Positions 1-8,496 of a DNA stretch of 64,000 nt are shown piece after piece. The position numbers and the translations under genes were made by a program. Below the pieces are notes generated by a model that saw only the letters and a list, made by a program, of their open reading frames with translations, had not been told where the DNA came from and ran no database searches. How positions within the stretch are numbered: position 1 is the stretch's first letter; every line of letters starts with the position of its first letter. The stretch lies in contig CAWCZO010000008.1 of the NCBI GenBank assembly GCA_963800065.1, positions 62,001 to 126,000 of the forward strand, in the 5' to 3' direction. The DNA is from CAWJFJ01 sp963800065 (lineage in GTDB: Bacteria; Actinomycetota; Acidimicrobiia; Acidimicrobiales; UBA8190).

Positions 1-934
1 CCACCAGATGGTTCTGGCAGCCGGTGTCGACCAGCGATGCGGCCAGCGCCGCGCCCGACCGGGTGAAGATGTCGGACAGAGGCAGGTCGCGGTACGTCCG
101 CGCCCAGGAATAGAGCGCCGGTAGCTCGAAGAGGAGCGCGCTGGCCCCCTCGGAGGTGTCGGCCACACTGACGATGAGCCTCAGGTTGGTGGCCGGAGCG
201 GCGGCGACCACCCCGACGACGTGGAGGTTCGGCGCGTAGGTGGGGGCGAGTTGCCCGGCGAAGAGAGCGGCCTGGCCACCCTGCGAATGCCCGTAGACGA
301 GGACGGTCCGGCTGGCGTGGGCGCCGGGGAGGTGTAGGGCGGCGCGCGCCGCGTCGAGGACGCCGCGCCCTTCGCTCTCGCCGAGCAGGTACGGATGGAT
401 GCCCGGTGTGCCCAGACCCTGGTAGTCGGTAGCGGCGACGATGTCACCGGCGCGCAGGTAGGCGCCGATGTCCGGCATGAGATACGGGCCCTGTCCCTCG
501 AGCGCGTTGAACAGAGACGGTGCGCAGACGTCGGCGACGCCGGTCGTCCCGTGGGCCCAGGCGATGACGGGGAAGCCACCGCGGGGGGCGGGGCCGGGGG
601 GGATCACCACGTAACCCGACACGGCGATGTCGGCTCCGTAGATCGAGCGGGAGCGGTAGAGGATGCGCCAGACGGTGGCGTCACCGGGCACTCCGGGGAC
701 GTCCCGGACGCGCTGGGCGCGGACCAGTGTGCCGGGGGCGCCGGGAGGGAGCGGGCGCGGCGGGGTGTAGAAGGCGGGGACGCCGTGGGCGCTGGCGGCG
801 GCCGACACGGCCGGGACGAAGACGGCGTGCGGGGCCGGGTGGCGACCGGCCGCCGAGGTGCACGCCGCCAGGAGGCCGAGCAGGACGAGGACGCCGGCGG
901 CGATCGGTCCGCCACCGCGGCGCAGGGGCGTCAT
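1..934 (-). CDS. Secretory lipase-family alpha/beta hydrolase, lipoprotein (3' end outside window)
   Basis: About 311 codons are visible from an ATG at 934, and the frame runs off the left edge without a stop. The N-terminus has Arg residues, a hydrophobic stretch and a lipobox LLAAC near residue 25, so the protein should be lipidated and exported. A GHSQG nucleophile elbow sits at about residue 217 (Ser217), preceded by the AWAHGTTGVAD region that is typical of fungal and actinobacterial secretory lipases (LIP family). The likely role is hydrolysis of acylglycerols or other esters outside the cytoplasmic membrane; the substrate is not shown by the sequence. The catalytic Asp and His would lie partly beyond the window. 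It is transcribed in the same direction as the SDR at 995-1846, 60 bp upstream. Confidence 0.8.
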   Translation of the reverse strand, partial: MTPLRRGGGPIAAGVLVLLGLLAACTSAAGRHPAPHAVFVPAVSAAASAHGVPAFYTPPRPLPPGAPGTLVRAQRVRDVPGVPGDATVWRILYRSRSIYGADIAVSGYVVIPPGPAPRGGFPVIAWAHGTTGVADVCAPSLFNALEGQGPYLMPDIGAYLRAGDIVAATDYQGLGTPGIHPYLLGESEGRGVLDAARAALHLPGAHASRTVLVYGHSQGGQAALFAGQLAPTYAPNLHVVGVVAAAPATNLRLIVSVADTSEGASALLFELPALYSWARTYRDLPLSDIFTRSGAALAASLVDTGCQNHLV

Positions 935-994
935 TGGACCATCTTCCCCTGCTCTCGCCGACGTGGGGACCGGTGGCCGAGCGGTGGACGGTGC

Positions 995-1846
995 CTACCG
1001 GCGGGCGGCCGGCCAACCGGGGACGAGCCCGAGCTCCCGGCACAGCTTCTGGGCGTGGACCAGGGTGCCGGCGTAGCGGTCGGCGGCCCGGTCGGTGGCC
1101 AACCAGGCCACGACGGCGCCGGGTACCTCCGGTGGCACCCCGCGGAACCCGGCCTCGGTGAACTGCCCGGCGCCGGCCGTGGCCCGCATCCTCTCGTTGA
1201 CGACGAAACCGGGATCGACGTTGAAGGCCCGGATGCCGTCGCTCCCGTGTTCGACGTGGAGGATGGGGACGATCCGGGTCACAGCCGCCTTGGCCGCCGC
1301 GTAGGCCAGACCCCATCCCCCCATCCCGGCCGGAGCGGGGGGGTCGAGGTAGGCGGTTCCCGAGCTCATGGTGATGATGGTTCCGCCGCCACCGGCGAGC
1401 ATCACCGGCAATACCCGTTGGACGAGAAGGAGCGGATGGAGGTAGTCGGCTCGTACCGTCGTCTCGGCATCGTCGATCGAGAGATCGTCCAGACGTTCCA
1501 TCGGTCCCGGCCCCTGATAGATGGCGTTGTTCACCAGGACGTCGAGACGGCCCCAGATCCCGACGGCGGCGGCCGCCGCCTCTTCGACCGAGTGGCGGTC
1601 CAAGACGTCCATGGCCAGGGCGTGGGCCCGCGCCCCGGTGGCGGCGATCTCGGCCGCCGTCGTGTCCAGGCTGCCGGGCAGGGTCACCGACCCCGTGGCC
1701 AGCTCCGCCCTCCCGTCTCCCTCGTGGATCGTGCGCGCGCTGATCACGACGTCGCACCCGGCGCCGGCCAAGGCGATGGCCGCACACCGACCGATGCCCC
1801 GACTGGCCCCCGTGACCAACGCCACCGGCCTTTCGTGTCTCGTCAC
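995..1846 (-). CDS. Short-chain dehydrogenase/reductase (SDR)
   Basis: This 283-aa NAD(P)-dependent oxidoreductase has a Rossmann TGASRGIG cofactor motif near residue 15, an LVNNA motif, an MSSG serine and the catalytic Y-A-A-A-K. These are the classical SDR signatures and the length is slightly above the usual 250 aa. I chose the GTG at 1846, just before the conserved RPVALVTGAS start of the fold; the open frame continues upstream without a better start. Substrate is unknown. It lies upstream of the lipase on the same strand and divergently from the L,D-transpeptidase protein, with about 207 bp between the divergent starts. That gap holds no gene I can support. Confidence 0.85.
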   Translation of the reverse strand: MTRHERPVALVTGASRGIGRCAAIALAGAGCDVVISARTIHEGDGRAELATGSVTLPGSLDTTAAEIAATGARAHALAMDVLDRHSVEEAAAAAVGIWGRLDVLVNNAIYQGPGPMERLDDLSIDDAETTVRADYLHPLLLVQRVLPVMLAGGGGTIITMSSGTAYLDPPAPAGMGGWGLAYAAAKAAVTRIVPILHVEHGSDGIRAFNVDPGFVVNERMRATAGAGQFTEAGFRGVPPEVPGAVVAWLATDRAADRYAGTLVHAQKLCRELGLVPGWPAARR

Positions 1847-2053
1847 GGGGGCACACGCTACGACCGTTGTCCCCGGCGGACGGACCTCACCGTCGACAAG
1901 ACCTTCACCCCTCCGGGACCGGTCACCCCCCGGCTCCGATGGCGGCCCCGGGTGGTGGCGGAAAGAGGTCCTCCCGGCGCGCCTCCGGCGAAGGGGCGCG
2001 GGGCTATGGTCCACTCGCACACCACCACCGTCGAACCACGCCCCGGGGAGTAG

Positions 2054-3601
2054 ATGATGGGTCGTCAACATTTTCGCCGAGACCGCCGACGCGTCCGGGC
2101 CGCGGCCGCGGCGCGGGTGGGCGTCGTGGTTCTCACCACGACACTCTCGGCCGGCGTTCTCGGGTTGACCACCGCCGCGCCGGCGAGCGCATCGACACCG
2201 CCCCCCGGACCGAACGCCGTTCTGGGGTTCGGCGCGGCCGCCGCCATCGGCACCGGTGAGCGCCCGGCCGGTCCCGTGGCCGGCATCGCCTCCACCCCCG
2301 ACGGGGGCGGGTACTGGACGGTGAGCTCCACCGGAGCCGTCACCGCCGTGGGCGACGCCGTCTCCTACGGATCGCTCGTCGGAACCCCGCTCACCGCGCC
2401 GATCGTGGCCATGGCGGCCACGCCCACCGGTCACGGCTACTGGCTGGTGGCCTCCGACGGCGGGATCTTCTCCTTCGGCGACGCCGCCTTCCACGGCTCG
2501 ATGGGTGGGCACTTCCTGGCCGCCCCGATCGTGGGCATGGCGGCCACCACCACCGGTCACGGCTACTGGCTGGTGGCCTCCGACGGCGGGATCTTCTCCT
2601 TCGGCGACGCCGCCTTCCACGGGTCGATGGGGGGTCACGCCCTGGACGAGCCCATGGTGGGGATGGCCGCCACCCCTGACGGGGGCGGCTACTGGACGGT
2701 GGCCGCCGACGGCGGGATCTTCTCCTTCGGCGACGCCGCCTTCCACGGGTCGATGGGGGGTCACGCCCTGGACGAGCCCATGGTGGGGATGGCCGCCACC
2801 CCTGACGGAGGCGGCTACTGGACGGTGGCCGCCGACGGCGGGATCTTCTCCTTCGGCGACGCACCCTTCGTCGGCTCCGGGACCGGTGGGTCGGTCGAGG
2901 CCCCGGCCACCGCCATGGCGGCGCGCCCCGGGGGGTACTGGGTGGCCTACAGCCAGACGGCCCCGGCGTCGAGTGTCCTCGGCCAGCAGGAGCTGCTGGC
3001 CATCCTCGGATATCTCCCGGTCGAGTGGACTCCGGCCGGGTTCGTCTGGCGCTGGCAGTCGGATCCCCCCACCTTGAAGGCGTTGTGGGCCCCGGGCCAG
3101 GACACGGCGGTGCTCCGGGGTGCCGTCACCGCCTTCGAGGCGCACGTCGGGCTCCCCCTGGACGGGAACATCTCGCCGGCCGAGACGACCGCCCTGGAGG
3201 CCGCCGCCGCCGATCCGACGGCGGGAGCCGACCCCGACGGTTACACCTACGCCCTGGCCAGTGAGAACCTCCCCGAGACACTGACCGTGTGGCACGACGG
3301 AGCCGTCGTCAACGTGTCGCCGGCCAACACGGGCGGACCGGGAGCGGCGACCCCGCTCGGGACCTGGCCCGTCTATGAGCGCCTGCGGTCCCAGATAATG
3401 ACGGGAACGGACCCCGGTGGGGGTACCTACGCCGATCCCGTCCAGTGGGTGGCCTATTTCCACGGGAGCGACGCTGTCCACTACATCGCCCGGGCCGGCT
3501 ACGGCAGCCCCCAGAGCCTGGGGTGCGTCGAGCTGCCCTACGCCGCCGCGGCCTTCGTCTGGCCGTACCTGACCTACGGCACCCTGGTGACGGTCGTCTG
3601 A
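2054..3601 (+). CDS. Secreted 42-residue-repeat protein with C-terminal L,D-transpeptidase (YkuD) domain
   Basis: 515 aa. An Arg-rich N-terminus and hydrophobic segment ending in APASA form a signal peptide. Residues about 60-300 are a beta-rich repeat (GGGYW...DGGIFSFGDAAFHGS theme) with a 42-residue period. A central region around residues 310-400 resembles a peptidoglycan-binding fold. The C-terminal part carries a TPLGTWPVY strand, an HG motif and the SLGCVEL motif with Cys491, the signature of YkuD L,D-transpeptidases that crosslink peptidoglycan. The likely role is cell-wall remodelling with a surface-exposed repeat module. GGGGAG just upstream of the ATG pair is a plausible ribosome binding site. 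The domain call is strong; the function of the repeat module is unknown. Confidence 0.85.
   Translation: MMGRQHFRRDRRRVRAAAAARVGVVVLTTTLSAGVLGLTTAAPASASTPPPGPNAVLGFGAAAAIGTGERPAGPVAGIASTPDGGGYWTVSSTGAVTAVGDAVSYGSLVGTPLTAPIVAMAATPTGHGYWLVASDGGIFSFGDAAFHGSMGGHFLAAPIVGMAATTTGHGYWLVASDGGIFSFGDAAFHGSMGGHALDEPMVGMAATPDGGGYWTVAADGGIFSFGDAAFHGSMGGHALDEPMVGMAATPDGGGYWTVAADGGIFSFGDAPFVGSGTGGSVEAPATAMAARPGGYWVAYSQTAPASSVLGQQELLAILGYLPVEWTPAGFVWRWQSDPPTLKALWAPGQDTAVLRGAVTAFEAHVGLPLDGNISPAETTALEAAAADPTAGADPDGYTYALASENLPETLTVWHDGAVVNVSPANTGGPGAATPLGTWPVYERLRSQIMTGTDPGGGTYADPVQWVAYFHGSDAVHYIARAGYGSPQSLGCVELPYAAAAFVWPYLTYGTLVTVV
2459..2962 (+). repeat. Tandem 126-bp coding repeats (four units, last one diverged)
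   Basis: Units begin at 2459, 2585, 2711 and 2837, giving an exact 126-bp (42-codon) period. The second and third units differ at only one base (GGGGGC versus GGAGGC near 2686/2812). The first and fourth are more diverged. The repeat is fully in frame inside the L,D-transpeptidase protein. Near-identity of two adjacent units points to recent duplication or gene conversion. Confidence 0.9.
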
Positions 3602-3670
3602 ACCGGGCTTTCGGGGGCGCCATGGTGGGGAAGGGCGGTTCGACCCGCTAAACTGGGCGGCGTCCTGATA

Positions 3671-3684
3671 CGCGAATCGTCGCG
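3671..3684 (+). promoter_or_regulatory. Small perfect hairpin in the leader of the DEAD-box helicase gene
   Basis: CGCGA (3671-3675) and TCGCG (3680-3684) are perfectly complementary around the tetraloop ATCG. They sit 32 bases before the helicase ATG in a 114-bp intergenic leader that also contains GGTATTCCCTCC. The hairpin is visible in the sequence. A regulatory role, such as cold-responsive control of a helicase mRNA, is inference. Confidence 0.3.
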
Positions 3685-3715
3685 GCAGGTATTCCCTCCG
3701 CACGAAAGCGCGATC

Positions 3716-5008
3716 ATGCCCCCCTCCTTCGCCGATCTCGGCGTCCCGTCCGACCTCGTGGCCGCCCTGGCCCGCCGCTCGATCACCGAGCCTTTCCCGA
3801 TCCAGGCCGTGGCCATCCCCGACGCCCTGGCCGGCCGGGATCTCTGTGGCAAGGCCCCCACCGGCTCGGGGAAGACCCTGGCCTTCGGGGTCGCCGTCGT
3901 GGCCCGTCTCGACCCGGCCCCGGCCCGGCCCCGGCAACCACAGGTCCTGGTGCTGACACCGACGCGTGAGCTCTGCTCGCAGGTGGCCGCCGAGCTGGCC
4001 ACGCTGGCCAACGTCCGGGGCAAGCGGGTGGCCACCTTCTACGGGGGCGTCGGCTACGACCGCCAGATCAAGGCGCTCAGCCGCGGCGTCGACATCGCCG
4101 TGGCCTGTCCGGGCCGGCTGGCCGACCTCATCCAGGGACGGCACATCCGGCTGGACGCCGTCAGGATCGTGGTCGTCGACGAAGCCGACCGGATGTCCGA
4201 CATGGGATTCCTCCCCGAAGTCCGCCGACTGCTCGACCAGACCCCCGACACGCGCCAGACCCTGCTCTTCTCGGCCACCCTGGACGGTGCCGTCGACGTC
4301 CTCGTGCGCCGCTATCAGCGCCACCCGGTCCGCCACGAGCTGGTCGGCAGTGCCGAAGAGGACGCCCACACCGAGCACTACTTCTGGCGCGTCGAGTCGA
4401 CCGACCGCGCCGAGACGACGGCCCAGATCGCCGCCGTGTCGGGTCCCACCATCGTCTTCTGCCGCACGCGGCACTCCGCCGACCGCACGGCACGCCAGCT
4501 CATCGCCCGCGGCATCCGGGCGGTGGCCATCCACGGGGACCGCAGCCAGGCCCAGAGGGAGCGGGCCCTGTCCTCCTTCGCCGCCGGCCATGCCGGCGCC
4601 CTGGTGGCCACCGACGTGGCGGCGCGCGGCATCCATGTCGACGGCGTCGCCGCCGTCGTGCACTTCGATCCACCGGCCGACGCCAAGGACTACGTCCACC
4701 GGTCCGGTCGCACGGCGCGGGCGGGGGCCACCGGCATCGTGGTGTCGCTCGTGACGCCGGACAAGGCCAAGGCCGTCAAGCAGCTCCAGCGCGACCTCGG
4801 CGTCCCCGGCGGGATCGTGGGTCCCGACCTGTCGACGCTCCCCACCGGCGCCACCGCCGTGTCGCGCCGCCAGAAGCCCCTGGGTCGGACGCCCGTCCCC
4901 GGCACCGGGGCGACGGTGGGCGGATCGGGCCGGGCCACCGCGCCGCGCCGCCGCCGTCATCCGGTGGCGCACGGCCGCAGGCACCAGCCGCAGCGGCGCG
5001 CCGGATAG
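3716..5008 (+). CDS. DEAD-box ATP-dependent RNA helicase
   Basis: 430 aa with the full motif set. These are Q-motif residues near 22-31, Walker A APTGSGKT (47-54), PTREL (motif Ia), the DEAD box itself (155-158), SAT (motif III), and HRSGRTARAG (motif VI). It unwinds short RNA duplexes, typically in ribosome assembly or RNA decay. The C-terminus after about residue 380 is a basic Arg/His-rich tail, as in RhlE-type helicases, likely an RNA-binding extension. The start is the ATG at 3716. The ABC-F gene follows 33 bp downstream on the same strand. A ribosome-assembly or translation link between the two is plausible but not shown by the sequence. Confidence 0.92.
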   Translation: MPPSFADLGVPSDLVAALARRSITEPFPIQAVAIPDALAGRDLCGKAPTGSGKTLAFGVAVVARLDPAPARPRQPQVLVLTPTRELCSQVAAELATLANVRGKRVATFYGGVGYDRQIKALSRGVDIAVACPGRLADLIQGRHIRLDAVRIVVVDEADRMSDMGFLPEVRRLLDQTPDTRQTLLFSATLDGAVDVLVRRYQRHPVRHELVGSAEEDAHTEHYFWRVESTDRAETTAQIAAVSGPTIVFCRTRHSADRTARQLIARGIRAVAIHGDRSQAQRERALSSFAAGHAGALVATDVAARGIHVDGVAAVVHFDPPADAKDYVHRSGRTARAGATGIVVSLVTPDKAKAVKQLQRDLGVPGGIVGPDLSTLPTGATAVSRRQKPLGRTPVPGTGATVGGSGRATAPRRRRHPVAHGRRHQPQRRAG

Positions 5009-5041
5009 GTTTGCCGGGGAGAACGACCGAGCCCCAGAGCC

Positions 5042-6640
5042 ATGATCGCCGGATCCTCCCTCACCATCGAGATCGGCAACCGGGTCCTTCTACGCGACGC
5101 CTCGTTCACCGTCGGCTCGGGTGAGAAGGTCGGCCTGGTCGGTCGCAACGGCACCGGCAAGTCGACGCTCGTCTCCGCCGTCCTGGGCGTGCCGGCGCCC
5201 GGTGTCCGGGTGAGCGGAAACGCCCGTACGCGGGGCACGGTGGGCTTTCTCCCCCAGGTTCCGGCCCCGGAGGGCTTGGGCCTCGACCCCACCGGCTTCT
5301 CCCACGTCCTGTCGGCCCGCGGGCTCGACGTGCTCGACGACGGCCTCACCCGGGCCCGCAAGGCCATGGCCGACGACCCCACGGCCGACGCCATCGAACG
5401 GTTCTCGGATTTCGAGGAGCAGTTCCGGGAGAACGGCGGCTACGAGGTGGAAGGTGTGATCGCCCGCCTGTCCGAGGGGCTCGGTCTGCGCCAGGACCTT
5501 CTCCTCGAGGACATCGCCGACCTCTCCGGGGGCCAGAGGCGCCGACTCGACCTGGTCCGGGTCCTGTTCCAGCAACCGGACACGATGGTCCTCGACGAGC
5601 CCACCAACCACCTCGACCTGGGCGCCAAGAAGTGGCTCATGGACGAGCTCGAGCGCTTCAACGGCGCCCTCCTCGTGATCAGCCACGACATCAAGCTCCT
5701 CGACCGGGCCATCACCAAGGTCCTGCATCTGGCCGACTCGTCGCTGCGGGAGTACAAGGGGACCTATACGAGCTACCGGGCCCAGCTGGCCGCCGATCAG
5801 GCGCAGCGCGAGCGGTCCGCCGCCCTGGAGGGTCGTGAGATCGACCGGCTCACCACCCTGGCCGACTCGATGCGGGGCAGCACCGTCCGCCGGGCTCGCA
5901 TCGCCCGGTCCCTCGACACCCGGGTGGGACGGCTCGAGTCGGCGCGCACCGTCGTCGACAAACGGGAGCGGACCACTCGGTTCTCCCTGCCCGAACCGCG
6001 GCGGTCGGCCGCCACGCCCCTGGCCGCCTCCCGCCTCGGTGTCGCCTACGGCCCCGAGCCGGTGCTCAGGAGCATCACCTTCTCACTGGGTCGCGGCGAC
6101 CGCGTCGTCGTCATCGGCCGCAACGGGGCGGGGAAATCGAGCCTCTTGCGGTGCCTGGCCGGTGTGCAGAAACCGTCGGCCGGTGAGGTGGAACTGGGGG
6201 TCAACGTCGCCCTCGGCTACTTCGCCCAGGAGCACGAGCAGGTGGATCCCACCAGGACCACCCTCGACAACATCGACGACTCGATACTGAAGTCGATCAC
6301 CGAGCGCCGCGCCCTGCTCGGATCGTTCGGGCTGTCGGGGAAGCTGGTCGACCAGATGCCGGCCACCTTGTCGGGCGGGGAGAGGGCCAAGCTCGGTCTG
6401 GCCATGCTGGCCGCCGGTCAGGCCAACGTGCTCGTCCTCGACGAACCGACCAACAACCTGGACCCCGCCTCCACCGTGGCGGTGGGGGAGATGCTGAGTC
6501 GCTGGCCGGGGACGATCGTGGCCGTCAGCCACGATCGTTCGTTCGTGGACACCCTCCGGCCCACGCACTGCCTGCAGCTCCCGTCGGAGCGCTTCACCCA
6601 CTGGAAGGACGAGTACCTCGACGACGTGGCGCTGCGGTAG
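5042..6640 (+). CDS. ABC-F family ATPase (ribosome-associated type)
   Basis: 532 aa with two ABC nucleotide-binding domains and no membrane segments. Domain 1 has Walker A GRNGTGKST, signature LSGGQ and Walker B MVLDEPTNHLD. Domain 2 has Walker A GRNGAGKSS, signature LSGGE and Walker B LVLDEPTNNLD. The charged helical linker around residues 250-320 corresponds to the interdomain region that enters the ribosomal tRNA exit site in ABC-F proteins. The family acts on stalled ribosomes or gives antibiotic protection; which applies here cannot be told from sequence. It is probably cotranscribed with the upstream DEAD-box helicase. It converges with the peptide transporter genes, whose last stop is only 33 bp away. 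Confidence 0.9.
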   Translation: MIAGSSLTIEIGNRVLLRDASFTVGSGEKVGLVGRNGTGKSTLVSAVLGVPAPGVRVSGNARTRGTVGFLPQVPAPEGLGLDPTGFSHVLSARGLDVLDDGLTRARKAMADDPTADAIERFSDFEEQFRENGGYEVEGVIARLSEGLGLRQDLLLEDIADLSGGQRRRLDLVRVLFQQPDTMVLDEPTNHLDLGAKKWLMDELERFNGALLVISHDIKLLDRAITKVLHLADSSLREYKGTYTSYRAQLAADQAQRERSAALEGREIDRLTTLADSMRGSTVRRARIARSLDTRVGRLESARTVVDKRERTTRFSLPEPRRSAATPLAASRLGVAYGPEPVLRSITFSLGRGDRVVVIGRNGAGKSSLLRCLAGVQKPSAGEVELGVNVALGYFAQEHEQVDPTRTTLDNIDDSILKSITERRALLGSFGLSGKLVDQMPATLSGGERAKLGLAMLAAGQANVLVLDEPTNNLDPASTVAVGEMLSRWPGTIVAVSHDRSFVDTLRPTHCLQLPSERFTHWKDEYLDDVALR

Positions 6641-6672
6641 GCGGCCCCGTCCCCGCCGGGCTGAGAGCTCCG

Positions 6673-8496
6673 CTACCGGTGGGCCGACAAGCCCGTCACC
6701 GGTGCCCCGTCGAGGACGGGACCACTGGTGTGGAGGTGGCAGCGGACGGTGGTCCCCACCGCGGTGGTGACGGGCGGAGGTTCCACCGACGAGCAGATCT
6801 CCATGGCGTACGGGCACCGGGGGTGGAACGTGCATCCCGTGGGCGGATCGAGGGGGTTGGCCACCTCGCCGGTGAGGACGATGCGCTCGGTGCCCGCCGG
6901 TCGGTGGACGTCGGGGACGGGAATGGCCGACAGCAGCGCCTCGGTGTACGGATGGCGCGGTCGCAGATAGACCTCCTCGGCGTCGCCCTCCTCCACGATC
7001 CGGCCCAGGTACATCACGGCGATCCGGTCGCTGATGTGGCGCACCACGGACAGGTCGTGGGCGATGAAGAGGAAGGCCAGCCCGAGCCGGGCCTGCAGGT
7101 CGGTGAGGAGGTTGATGACCTGTGACTGCGTGGACACGTCCAAGGCGCTCACCGGCTCGTCGCACACCAGGAGTCGGGGCCCGGGGGCGAGGGCCCGGGC
7201 GATGGCGATGCGTTGGCGTTGCCCGCCGGAGAACTCGTGCGGGCGGCGGTAGAGGGCGTATCTCCCCAGGCCGACCTGCTCGAGGAGCCCGGCCACCCGC
7301 TCGTCCCGCTCGCCGCCCGTCAGTCGGTCGTAGATCTCCAGGGGCTCTCCCACGATGTCGTTCACGCGCATGCGTGGGTCGAGTGACGAGTACGGGTCCT
7401 GGAACACGATCTGCATGGACCGCCGGGTGTGCCGCAGCTCCCGGCCCTCCATGTGCGTCAGGTCGGCGCCGTCCAGGACGATGGCGCCGTCCGAGGGGTC
7501 GACCAGACGCAGGATCAGCCGGGCCAGAGTGGACTTGCCCGAGCCGCTCTCGCCGACCAGGCCGAGGGTGCGTCCCACCGGGACCCGGAGATCGACGCCG
7601 TCGACGGCCTTCACCACTCCGGTGACCCGCCGCAACGGGCCCGTCCGCACGGGGAAGGTCATGCGCAGCCCGCTGATGTCCAGGAGTCGCTCGGCGGGCG
7701 GGCCGGCGTGGAGGGGCTGGGCGTCCGTCTCGCCGCGGAGCCGGCCCACGCCGGACAGGGCCAGCTCTCCGGAGCGGACACAACGCACCAGGCCGCCGGG
7801 CGACGCCGAGGGCAAGAGGGCCACGGGGCCGGACCGGCATCCGTCGGTGACGTGTTCGCAGCGGGGCCCGAACCGACAGCCCACGATCACCTCGTCGGGG
7901 CGCGGCACCTGCCCGGCGATGACCTTCAGCGCACTTCCCGCCGGCGCCAGCTGGGGCATGGAGGCGAGCAACGCTTCGCTGTAGGGGTGGTGCGGTCGGT
8001 CGAACAGGTCGGCGACGGCGGTCCGTTCGGCCACCTGACCGGCGTACATGACGACGACGTCGTCGGCGATGTCGGCGATGACCCCGAGGTCGTGGGTGAC
8101 GAAGATCATGGCCATCTGCCGTTGCTGCTGCAGGGAGGCGAGGAGTTCGAGGATCTGGGCCTGCGTCGTCACGTCGAGCGCCGTGGTGGGTTCGTCGGCG
8201 ATCAGCAGCTTGGGCTCGCAGGAGAGGGCCATGGCGATCATGACCCGCTGGCGCATCCCGCCGGAGAAGGCGTGGGGGTAGTCACGGGCCCGCCGCTCGG
8301 GGTCGGGGATCCCGACCTGGTCGAGCATGTCCACGGCACGGGCCCACGCCTCGGCGCGCCCCACGTCGCGGTGGGCCCGGACCTGTTCGGCGATCTGGTT
8401 CCCCACGGTGTAGGCGGGGTTCAGGCTCGTCATCGGCTCCTGGAAGATCATGGCGATGTCGTTGCCCCGGATCTGCCTCATCCTCGGCGCGCTCAG
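6673..8496 (-). CDS. Oligopeptide ABC transporter ATPases: C-terminal part of DppD-like domain fused to DppF-like domain
   Basis: In this frame the protein enters the first ATPase after its Walker A: Q-loop FQEPMTSLNP, signature FSGGMRQR, Walker B LLIADEPTTALDV, then the oligopeptide-type C-terminal Cys-containing tail. A complete second ATPase follows with GESGSGKST, FQDPYSSLDP, FSGGQRQR and CDEPVSALDV. The missing start of the first ATPase is in another frame immediately upstream (8493-9770). A single -1 shift at about 8495 joins them smoothly and gives a composite of about 1032 aa with permease, ATPase and ATPase in order. I list the post-shift half from 8496. The upstream open frame to 8679 is not the true N-terminus. 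The unit energises uptake of peptides or related solutes. Confidence 0.8.
   Translation of the reverse strand: MSAPRMRQIRGNDIAMIFQEPMTSLNPAYTVGNQIAEQVRAHRDVGRAEAWARAVDMLDQVGIPDPERRARDYPHAFSGGMRQRVMIAMALSCEPKLLIADEPTTALDVTTQAQILELLASLQQQRQMAMIFVTHDLGVIADIADDVVVMYAGQVAERTAVADLFDRPHHPYSEALLASMPQLAPAGSALKVIAGQVPRPDEVIVGCRFGPRCEHVTDGCRSGPVALLPSASPGGLVRCVRSGELALSGVGRLRGETDAQPLHAGPPAERLLDISGLRMTFPVRTGPLRRVTGVVKAVDGVDLRVPVGRTLGLVGESGSGKSTLARLILRLVDPSDGAIVLDGADLTHMEGRELRHTRRSMQIVFQDPYSSLDPRMRVNDIVGEPLEIYDRLTGGERDERVAGLLEQVGLGRYALYRRPHEFSGGQRQRIAIARALAPGPRLLVCDEPVSALDVSTQSQVINLLTDLQARLGLAFLFIAHDLSVVRHISDRIAVMYLGRIVEEGDAEEVYLRPRHPYTEALLSAIPVPDVHRPAGTERIVLTGEVANPLDPPTGCTFHPRCPYAMEICSSVEPPPVTTAVGTTVRCHLHTSGPVLDGAPVTGLSAHR

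Noticed and set aside
2459..2962. Regularly spaced 126-bp repeats as a possible CRISPR array
   Set aside because: Units are contiguous with no spacers, in frame, and encode a repeating protein motif; no cas gene is present.
1847..4984. A very long open frame on the minus strand extending upstream of the SDR, with Gly/Gln/Asp-rich repeats such as AEGEDPAVGGH
   Set aside because: It is antisense to the L,D-transpeptidase repeats and the DEAD-box helicase; its apparent repeats are the complement of the 126-bp coding repeats. Only the part from 1846 down encodes an SDR.
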